From positions 1 to 42,375 of the forward strand of contig JAGWIL010000003.1 of the NCBI GenBank assembly GCA_028866335.1: a stretch of DNA of 42,375 nucleotides, written 5' to 3'. Of the stretch, positions 36,428 through 42,375 are shown piece by piece. This DNA is from Rhodospirillales bacterium. GTDB lineage: Bacteria > Pseudomonadota > Alphaproteobacteria > Acetobacterales > Acetobacteraceae. The position numbers were made by a program, and so were the translations under genes. Under the pieces are notes generated by a model. That model worked only from the letters and a program-made list of their open reading frames with translations, ran no database searches and was not told the origin of the DNA. Position 1 is the first letter of the stretch. Each line of letters begins with the position of its first letter.

Positions 36428-37738
36428 TCAGTTTCCCTGTTGAAGTGTCTGCAAGAACTCGCCGAACGCCGCTTCCGGCGCGCGCACCATGTCCGCGAGG
36501 CCGGCCGAAACCGCGGCCGCCCCCAGGAACGTCGCCGCCTCTGTTCCGCGCACCGCGGGCACGCCCAGGCCGCGGTTGCGCGCGACCGTCTCCACGAACC
36601 GCGCCCCCATCGTGTCCACGTCGGCCTGGAACCGGTCGCGCCCCTCGGGCGACAGCGGCAGCACCTCCAGCCCGTCCGCCTTGCGCGCGCCGAACTGGAT
36701 CACGTTCACCACCACCCCGGCGCTCTCCATCGCCTTCGACACGTCGGCGACCAGGGCGATCACCCCGATCGAGCCGACCGCGCCCAGCGCCGGCACGACC
36801 ACCTTGTCCGCGCCGGAGGCGATGGCGTAGGCCGCCGAGAACGCGCAGTCGTCCACCACCGCCCACATCGGCTTGCGCCCGCGCGCGGCGAAAATCACGT
36901 CCGCCAGCTCGAAGCAGCCGGAAACCTCGCCGCCGGGGCTGTCGATGTCGAACAGCACCCCGCGCACCGCCGGGTCCTCGAGCGCCATGGCGAGGCACGC
37001 GCGCACCCCGTCATATCCGGTCATCCCCGAGTAGGGCCGCATCGCGCCGAGCCTGTGCACCAGCGTCCCCTGCACCGGGATCGAGGCGATGCCCTGCGCG
37101 ACCGCATAGGGCTTCGGCTCGGCCGGCCCGTCGTCCTCCTCCTCGAAGGCGAACGCCTCGGCCGCCGCCTCCGTGCCGCCGCGCAGCACCGCGCCGATCC
37201 CGAACCGCTCGCCGAACGCGCGGGCGATCACCGCAGCCTTCGCCGGGTGCAGCGCGAGCGGCGTGTTGAACAGCCGCTGGGCCAGGAACGGCAGCCGCCG
37301 CGCCGCCGTCCCGCGCCCGAAGCCGCCCGGCGCATGGGCACCCAGCGCATGGGCCCCCGGCGCCCCCGCACCGCCGCGCTTCTCCTCGCGCGCGATCCGC
37401 TCCTCGTAGTGGTCGAGGATCTGCCGCGCCCGGGTCTTCTCCCGCTGCGGCGCGTCCGTCTGCGGCAGGCGCGAGGCCGCGGCCCGCACGCCGCCCTTCA
37501 CCGCCTTCAGCACGCCGCCGATCCGGTCCGCGAACGGAAGCTTGTAGCTCCCGCGCAGATCCGGGTTCGCCGCGTCGTAGAGCAGGAAGCCGCGCTTGGC
37601 GATCTCCGGGCGCGGGTTCTTGCCCCCGATCCCGGCCGCGTCCAGCATCCGCTTCGCCGCCGCCGGTCCGTCCCATGCGTCGCGCAGATCGAGCGGCAGC
37701 GTCCGCGACGCCCCGCACCTCCACTGTGCCTTTGCCAT
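36428..37738 (-). CDS. S49-family prohead protease, lambda gpC-like (436 aa)
   Basis: The C-terminal half is an S49 (SppA-like) serine protease: RGVLFDIDSPGGEVSG, then VDDCAFSAAYAIASGAD with the probable nucleophile Ser301, VGSIGVIALV, and FGARKADGLEVL with the general base Lys353. This is the Ser/Lys pair of lambda gpC. Residues 1-120 form a further domain (RTLPLDLRDAWDGPAAAKRML, FLLYDAANPDLRGSYKLPFAD) also seen at the start of other phage prohead proteases. It matures the portal or prohead. TGATG joins it to the portal gene. Confidence 0.9.
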   Translation of the reverse strand: MAKAQWRCGASRTLPLDLRDAWDGPAAAKRMLDAAGIGGKNPRPEIAKRGFLLYDAANPDLRGSYKLPFADRIGGVLKAVKGGVRAAASRLPQTDAPQREKTRARQILDHYEERIAREEKRGGAGAPGAHALGAHAPGGFGRGTAARRLPFLAQRLFNTPLALHPAKAAVIARAFGERFGIGAVLRGGTEAAAEAFAFEEEDDGPAEPKPYAVAQGIASIPVQGTLVHRLGAMRPYSGMTGYDGVRACLAMALEDPAVRGVLFDIDSPGGEVSGCFELADVIFAARGRKPMWAVVDDCAFSAAYAIASGADKVVVPALGAVGSIGVIALVADVSKAMESAGVVVNVIQFGARKADGLEVLPLSPEGRDRFQADVDTMGARFVETVARNRGLGVPAVRGTEAATFLGAAAVSAGLADMVRAPEAAFGEFLQTLQQGN

Positions 37739-39432
37739 CAGAGCGGCCTCGCCACTTTCACCGCCGGCGTCGCCCCGCCCGCCCACAGCGGCAGCGGAAT
37801 CCCGAGCCTCTTCATCTCCGCGATCTCCGCCGCCTGCTGCTGGAGGATCTTCCGCCAGCTCACGCCCATCACCTCGGCACACACCCGCTTGAGCGAGCCG
37901 AACCGCCCGTCGAGCGCCAGCATCTCGCCCTGCCGCTCCTTCACCGGGTCGACCCACCCGCGCCCGGGCCCGATCCACTCGCAACGCGCATAGGCCCCGC
38001 GCCACGCATCGAACGCCGGCGCACCCTTCGGCAGCGGCACGCGCCCGCGGTCCGCCGCCTCCTCCAGCCACGCGGCATAGACCGGCGCCGCGAAGCGCCC
38101 CTCGAAGTTCCTCCGCCGGCGGATCAGCGTCTTCCACGCCGAAAGCATCGCCGCGCGGGCCGAGGAGTAGTTCGTCCGCGAGTAGTCCCGGCTCACCTCC
38201 GCCGCGGTCGTCCCGGTCGCCGCCGCCACGCTGCGCAGCACCGCCTGCTCGAAATTCTCGAACTCCGACATCGAACTGTCGGACTTGATCGAGTCGATGC
38301 TCTCGCCCGGGAACAGCTTCGGAATGCGCAGGCCGCCCAGCAGCATCGGCGGGTTCTCCTGGCTGTCGAGCTTGCGCAGCTCCTGATAGGTCGAAACCTC
38401 GCCGCCGAGCGCGTTCTGCACCAGTTCGGCGTCGTAGGGGCTCTTGACGAAGACCCCGATCAGCGCCTGCAGCACCGCGCGCTGGAGGCTCACCTGGTCG
38501 TAGCGGTTCAGCATCTTGAACCGCGAGACGACAGACATCAGCACGCCGTTCCCCCGGTGCTGCCCGGCCCGCTCGCGCTCGCAGCTATGCACCACGATCG
38601 GCCGCCCCCACCCGGTCTCGCGCGGGAACCGGTCCCAGATCATCGAGGAGGCGGCGTCGAAGAACCCGTTCGGCTCGGCCCGGCGCAGCCAGTAGGCGAC
38701 CGGCGCCCCCAGCTCGTCGATCTCGACACCGCCGCGCATCCGGGCCATGTCGAGCATCTCGTCGGGGTTGGACATCCGGTCGGGGTCGATCAGTTGCAGC
38801 CGGGTCGCATAGTGTGCCGCGCCCGGCCGCACCGAGTCCGCGTCCCACAGCATCACCGCGAGCGCGTCGCCGTCGCGGATCTCGTGCACGAAGGCGAGCC
38901 GCATCAGCTCGGTCACCGTCATCAGCCGCGCGCCGTCGGCCCAGAACCCGGGATCGTTCGCCCAAAGGTCCCACTCCGCCTCGGCGGCGGCGGCGAATTC
39001 CTCGGCCCAGGCGGCATCCATCCGCGGGTCGATGCGCTGGAGAACGGCGAAATTCGGCTCCGGCTGCGGCGAGAAATTCGCCCCCACCGCGGCGTCGGCG
39101 ATGGTCGCGATCACCCCGGTCGCCCAGCCGTCGTTGCGCACCAGGTCGCGGATGCGCGCGACCACCCGGTCGAGATCGACGTTGATCTCGGCGTCCGGGC
39201 TTCGAACATAGGGAAACCACTCGCCGAAGTCCTGGCTCGACCAGGCCTGCGCGTCATACGCCCAGGGTTGGCCGCCCCAGCCGTTGTCGCCGCCCGGCGC
39301 GCCCCCGAAGCCGGGCCCTCCGCCGTCCAGCATCGCCCGCACCTTCACCCGGGCGATGTCGGCCGCCTTGATCGGCGCGCCGGAAGCATCCACCAGCGCG
39401 CCCTCGCGCGCCGAGCCGCCCCGCCCGCTCAC
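37738..39432 (-). CDS. Portal protein, lambda gpB-like (564 aa)
   Basis: The landmarks of lambda-type portals are present: NVDLDRVVARIRDLVRNDGWATGVIATIADAAVGANFSPQP, RLMTVTELMRLAFVHEIRDGDALAVML, LQLIDPDRMSNPDEML, then KMLNRYDQVSLQRAVLQALIGVFV, and EVSRDYSRTNYSSARAAMLSAWKTLIRRR. It forms the dodecameric DNA channel at one vertex. The GTG at 39432 overlaps the gpW stop (GTGA). The length fits the family. Confidence 0.93.
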   Translation of the reverse strand: MSGRGGSAREGALVDASGAPIKAADIARVKVRAMLDGGGPGFGGAPGGDNGWGGQPWAYDAQAWSSQDFGEWFPYVRSPDAEINVDLDRVVARIRDLVRNDGWATGVIATIADAAVGANFSPQPEPNFAVLQRIDPRMDAAWAEEFAAAAEAEWDLWANDPGFWADGARLMTVTELMRLAFVHEIRDGDALAVMLWDADSVRPGAAHYATRLQLIDPDRMSNPDEMLDMARMRGGVEIDELGAPVAYWLRRAEPNGFFDAASSMIWDRFPRETGWGRPIVVHSCERERAGQHRGNGVLMSVVSRFKMLNRYDQVSLQRAVLQALIGVFVKSPYDAELVQNALGGEVSTYQELRKLDSQENPPMLLGGLRIPKLFPGESIDSIKSDSSMSEFENFEQAVLRSVAAATGTTAAEVSRDYSRTNYSSARAAMLSAWKTLIRRRRNFEGRFAAPVYAAWLEEAADRGRVPLPKGAPAFDAWRGAYARCEWIGPGRGWVDPVKERQGEMLALDGRFGSLKRVCAEVMGVSWRKILQQQAAEIAEMKRLGIPLPLWAGGATPAVKVARPL

Positions 39433-39686
39433 CGGAACACCACGCCGAGCGGCTGGCGCGTGCGCTGGCCGAGTGCCGCCTGCAACTCGCCGATCCACTG
39501 CCTCAGGTCCGCGAGATTCGCCTTCTGGTAGGTCACTTCGCGCGATCCCATCCCCTGGTTGTAGCTCACCCGATAGCTCATCGCCCCGGTGACCAGCGCC
39601 TGGTAGGCCGCCTGCGCCTGCGCCAGCCACGCGGTGAGCGTCGCCGCCGGCACCCCGGTCAGCGTCAGCGATACGGTCGAGGACAT
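39429..39686 (-). CDS. Head-tail connector, lambda gpW-like (85 aa)
   Basis: A small helical protein (AATLTAWLAQAQAAYQALVTGAMSYRVSY, then REVTYQKANLADLRQWIGELQAAL) with the helix-hairpin-helix layout of gpW. gpW joins the portal in the head-to-tail connection. It lies between terminase and portal, exactly as in lambda, with ATG directly after the TerL stop. Confidence 0.85.
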   Translation of the reverse strand: MSSTVSLTLTGVPAATLTAWLAQAQAAYQALVTGAMSYRVSYNQGMGSREVTYQKANLADLRQWIGELQAALGQRTRQPLGVVFR

Positions 39687-41771
39687 CTAGCGAAGCTTCC
39701 CCAGCGCCGCGCGCAGCCGGTCGACACCACCGCCGGGCGCCGGCGCGGCCGAAACCGCGGCCGCCTCCGCCTCCGCCTGCGCGCTCGCCGTCACCATCGC
39801 ATTCCTCTCCCGTTCCGCCGCCCACTGCGGCGGACGCAGCCAGTCGATCCTCGAGATGCCGTGCAGATGCGCGATCACGTGGTTCCCCACCATCAGATCG
39901 AGCGCCTCGTTCGCCGCGTGCGGCCCGATCTTCGCCCAGGTGCCGTTCGGCCGCCGCGTCTCCGCCGCGAGCTGTTCGAACCACGCATGCGGCGGGTTCG
40001 GAGAGCGCAGCGCGGCCGGGAAATGCACCGCCCAGGGTCCCGCCTCGCTGCGCGCAAGCTGTCCGGCGAGATCATCCTTGAACCGGTCCGCCCCGAACTG
40101 CGCGAGCGGCACCGCCCCGTGCGCCCGCGCCCCGCGATCGCGCCTGCCGGAATCAGGCCGGCGCACCTGGAGCGGCACGGCATTGACACTTCCGGCGCCC
40201 TTGCACGGCATGATGTTCCAGCCCTCGCGCCCGTCGAAATTGCCCAGGAGCCTCACCCGCCGCGCCCGGTGCGCCCGCATCCAGGCCTCGTAGGCCTGCT
40301 GGGTCACGCCCGGAATGCCGGCGGTATCGAACCCCGAAGCCCGCACCTTCATCGCCCGCGCCGCGTCTCCCGCCAGCGGGAACGACAGCCCCGCGAGCCA
40401 CGCCAGCAGCGCGTCCCAGTCCTCGGCCGAACTCGCGGGCTCCGCCGGCCGCCGCCCGCGGTCGATCACCCAGCTTTCGCCGCCGACCCCCCAGCCGCGC
40501 GCCAGCCACTCGAACCGGTTGGCCTGCACGTCGACGAAGCAGGTGACGAAGCGAACACCCTCGGGCACCTCGCCCAGCCGCAGCCCTTCCTCGGCGCGCT
40601 CCGCGAGCGTCTGGCCGGAGACGCTCCCGACCGAGCGCATCTCCGCCGGCGGCATCCCCAGCCGCTTCGCCATCACCGTGCGCACCGGCTTGTCGTCCCC
40701 GGTCTCCAGCGCGCGCCGCTGCGCATCGACCAGATCGTGCGCCAGCGCGCCGATGCCGCCGATCATGAACGGGCTCATCACGCCGAGCACCCAGAAGCCC
40801 GCGACATCCCTCCGCAGCAGATCGCCCTCGATCGTGCCGTCCTCGGCAACCCGCTGCCCGAGCCCGGCCCAGCGGCCGTCCCCGTTCATCGCCTGCCGCC
40901 ACCCGTCCTCGATCAGCGCGCCGCACAGCGGGCACAGAAGCCGCGCCTGCTCGCGGATCTCGTCGAGCGGCGCGTCGGCGTCGTAGTGCAGCACCATCAC
41001 CCGCTCGGCGAGCGGCGAGGGCGACGAGTAGCCGTTGCACTGCGGGCACGGCCACCACCAGGCCCGCCTGTCCGAGCGGGCATAGAGCGCCATGATCCCG
41101 CGCGCCCACTTGTCCGGGTTGGCCCCCGAAGCCCGGTCCGGGTGGGAGACGGCCAGGATCATCGACTCCGGCCCGAAGGTCTGCCGGCGCACGTCGGCGA
41201 GCTGGTAGACATCCCCGGTCGCTTCCGGGCATCCGTCGATCTCGTCGAGCACGATCCGCCCGGCGGATTTGTTGATCAGGTTCGAATAGGTCGCGGCCAG
41301 GAACTCCACCCACATCGACCCGAACCGCTTGAAATGCATCGACCGATCGACCGGAAGCTGTCCCAGCCGCTCCCGCATCGCCGGGTGCAGATCGATCATC
41401 GGCCCGACCACGCGCTTGACGTAGCTCTCCAGCGTGTCGTCGGTCGGCTCATACCAGAGCATGTCGGCCGGGTCCGAGCCGATCGACTGGAGCAGCCAGT
41501 TCTCCGCGATCGCGGTCTTCCCGCACCGTCCCGGCCCCGCCACCGCGACCGCGATGTGCGAGCGCGAGCCCAGCGCCTCCATCGGCCCGACCAGGTAGGG
41601 CGCGAGTTCGTTCCGCCACCGCCCGACATACCCGCCGCCGCGGTTGTCGAGCCACCGGTGCGCCTCCGCGTAGTCGGAGACCGAAACCGGCTCCGGCGGC
41701 AGATAGGCCCGGAGCGCGTCCCGCACCAGCGCGGACGGATCGACGAACGGGGCGAGCGCCTCATCCCGCAT
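39687..41771 (-). CDS. Terminase large subunit, GpA family (694 aa)
   Basis: The packaging motor and nuclease. Walker A is GPGRCGKT (79-86), a GpA-type P-loop, and Walker B is GRIVLDEIDGCPE (171-183). Two CxxC pairs, CPQC (242-245) and CPLC (280-283), make the zinc site typical of GpA. The nuclease domain has VTCFVDVQANRFEWLARGWG. The ATG at 41771 has GGGGAG 8 nt upstream and lies 11 bp inside the small subunit gene. GpA-family terminases usually cut at cos, which fits a cohesive-end phage. Confidence 0.94.
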   Translation of the reverse strand: MRDEALAPFVDPSALVRDALRAYLPPEPVSVSDYAEAHRWLDNRGGGYVGRWRNELAPYLVGPMEALGSRSHIAVAVAGPGRCGKTAIAENWLLQSIGSDPADMLWYEPTDDTLESYVKRVVGPMIDLHPAMRERLGQLPVDRSMHFKRFGSMWVEFLAATYSNLINKSAGRIVLDEIDGCPEATGDVYQLADVRRQTFGPESMILAVSHPDRASGANPDKWARGIMALYARSDRRAWWWPCPQCNGYSSPSPLAERVMVLHYDADAPLDEIREQARLLCPLCGALIEDGWRQAMNGDGRWAGLGQRVAEDGTIEGDLLRRDVAGFWVLGVMSPFMIGGIGALAHDLVDAQRRALETGDDKPVRTVMAKRLGMPPAEMRSVGSVSGQTLAERAEEGLRLGEVPEGVRFVTCFVDVQANRFEWLARGWGVGGESWVIDRGRRPAEPASSAEDWDALLAWLAGLSFPLAGDAARAMKVRASGFDTAGIPGVTQQAYEAWMRAHRARRVRLLGNFDGREGWNIMPCKGAGSVNAVPLQVRRPDSGRRDRGARAHGAVPLAQFGADRFKDDLAGQLARSEAGPWAVHFPAALRSPNPPHAWFEQLAAETRRPNGTWAKIGPHAANEALDLMVGNHVIAHLHGISRIDWLRPPQWAAERERNAMVTASAQAEAEAAAVSAAPAPGGGVDRLRAALGKLR

Positions 41772-42318
41772 CGCGCAGCAGCTCCCCGCCATCCTCGCCG
41801 AAGACCTGATCCAGCGCCGTCACCGTCGCGCGCTGGCTCTCCCGCAGCCGCTTCTCGACGTCACGCAGATACGCCTCCGGCCAGCTCTGCTCGCGGGCGA
41901 CCTGGCGCAGGAAGCGGGCGGTATCCTGGCCGATCCGGGCCAGCACCATGCGCACCGCGTCGGCGACCGCCGCAGCCGGCACCAGCCTTCCCGCCCGCTC
42001 CGCTTCCTCGCGCTGGATGCGCCGCACCCGCCAGGCGTCCAGCTCCTCCTTGGCCGAATTCCGCGGCGGCGCGCCGCCCAGGTCCATCGGCAGCGCCAGT
42101 TGCGCGAGCGTCTGGTCCCGGTTCTCGCGGGCGAGCGCCTCCTCCTCCTGCCGCCCGCGCAGAAACGTCGCCACCGCCTCGGGATCGAACTCCCACTCCT
42201 TGCCGTTGGTCCCCCGATCGACCACGGGAAAGTCCGGCCAGCGCAGCAGCCAGCGCGTGAGGGTGGGCAGCGAGACCTTCAGGAAGTGTGCCAGCTCCGT
42301 CTTGTTCAGACCAACCAC
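41761..42318 (-). CDS. Terminase small subunit, Nu1 family (185 aa)
   Basis: The N-terminus VGLNKTELAHFLKVSLPTLTRWLLRWPDFPVVDRGTNGKEWEFDPEAVATFL is the winged helix of Nu1-type subunits, which binds the cos region. A long basic/acidic helix follows (RENRDQTLAQLALP, WRVRRIQREEAERAGRLVP). The GTG at 42318 has AAGGGG 7 nt upstream and starts the conserved domain. A TTG at 42369 would read through the hairpin and is rejected. The gene overlaps TerL by 11 bp. It is the first gene after the circular junction. Confidence 0.9.
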   Translation of the reverse strand: MVGLNKTELAHFLKVSLPTLTRWLLRWPDFPVVDRGTNGKEWEFDPEAVATFLRGRQEEEALARENRDQTLAQLALPMDLGGAPPRNSAKEELDAWRVRRIQREEAERAGRLVPAAAVADAVRMVLARIGQDTARFLRQVAREQSWPEAYLRDVEKRLRESQRATVTALDQVFGEDGGELLRDAG

Positions 42319-42342
42319 AACACAACCCCTTGAAACCCCTCC

Positions 42343-42366
42343 AAAAAACCGCCCCCAACCGGGGCG
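42343..42366 (-). terminator. Hairpin with T6 run between the left arm and terminase
   Basis: On the minus strand, CGCCCC (42366-42361), loop GGTTG, GGGGCG (42355-42350), a single G and then TTTTTT (42348-42343) form a short factor-independent terminator. It lies after the early/morphogenesis genes (through the junction) and 25 bp before the terminase start, so late transcription coming from the left arm would have to read through it. The stem is only six GC pairs. Confidence 0.6.
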
Positions 42367-42375
42367 CAAAATGCT
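42360..42375. repeat. 16-bp terminal direct repeat (right copy)
   Basis: This copy is identical to bases 1-16. Removing one copy gives a circle of 42,359 bp in which the morphogenesis gene (49-720) is followed by the small terminase gene on the same strand. Confidence 0.85.

Noticed and set aside
39861..42260. 799-codon plus-strand open frame opposite terminase
   Set aside because: It is a shadow of the GpA and Nu1 genes, whose motifs are unambiguous.
42319..42369. TTG start at 42369 for the small terminase
   Set aside because: It would translate the hairpin into residues not like Nu1. The GTG at 42318 has AAGGGG at 7 nt and begins the conserved helix-turn-helix.

Overview
The window looks like the complete genome of a temperate, contractile-tailed phage (myovirus morphology) of a high-GC bacterium. 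The first 16 bases (1-16) recur as the last 16 (42360-42375), so the molecule probably closes into a circle of about 42,359 bp that has been opened just upstream of the small terminase gene. The GC content is visibly near 70%, GTG starts are common, and nearly every gene starts inside the stop codon of the one before it (ATGA, GTGA or TGATG). The gene families resemble those of alphaproteobacterial prophages, perhaps from Acetobacteraceae, but that host is an inference.

Layout. (1) 8002 down to 49, minus strand: the early operon. It runs Cro-like repressor, a run of small phage proteins (two of which share a repeated helix-turn-helix-like module), and a DUF927-type replication ATPase. Then come a cluster of GGTCACA repeats at 1372-1573 (candidate origin), a helix-turn-helix protein that could be a late regulator, and a morphogenesis protein. 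(2) 8088-12426, plus strand: the lysogeny side. It runs CI-like repressor, a secreted moron, a tightly overlapping chain of small genes leading to excisionase and tyrosine integrase, and a separate two-gene cargo cassette under its own near-consensus promoter. (3) 12560-12604: a candidate attP that reads as the 3' half of tRNA-Pro(CGG). (4) 42318 down to 12662, minus strand: the late operon.

The late operon is a hybrid. The head module is lambda-like: Nu1/GpA terminase, gpW, portal, S49 protease, scaffold, decoration protein D, capsid E, FII. The tail module is Mu-like: sheath, tube, frameshifted chaperone, tape measure, gpN, gpP, gp45, gp46, gp47, gp48. It is followed by fibres and a spike, a permuted NlpC/P60 hydrolase, holin-type genes, an AT-richer adhesin island at about 15.56-17.28 kb, a lipoprotein, and a SleB-type endolysin at the far end.

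Regulation that can be read from the sequence: the cro promoter and the promoter of the excisionase/integrase chain share one design, TTGCGC, then a palindrome close to ATCACGCNGCGTGAT in the spacer, then GATA. One repressor could therefore hold both lytic genes and excision genes silent. A hairpin followed by six Ts lies across the window junction between the left-arm genes and terminase, where a late antiterminator could act.
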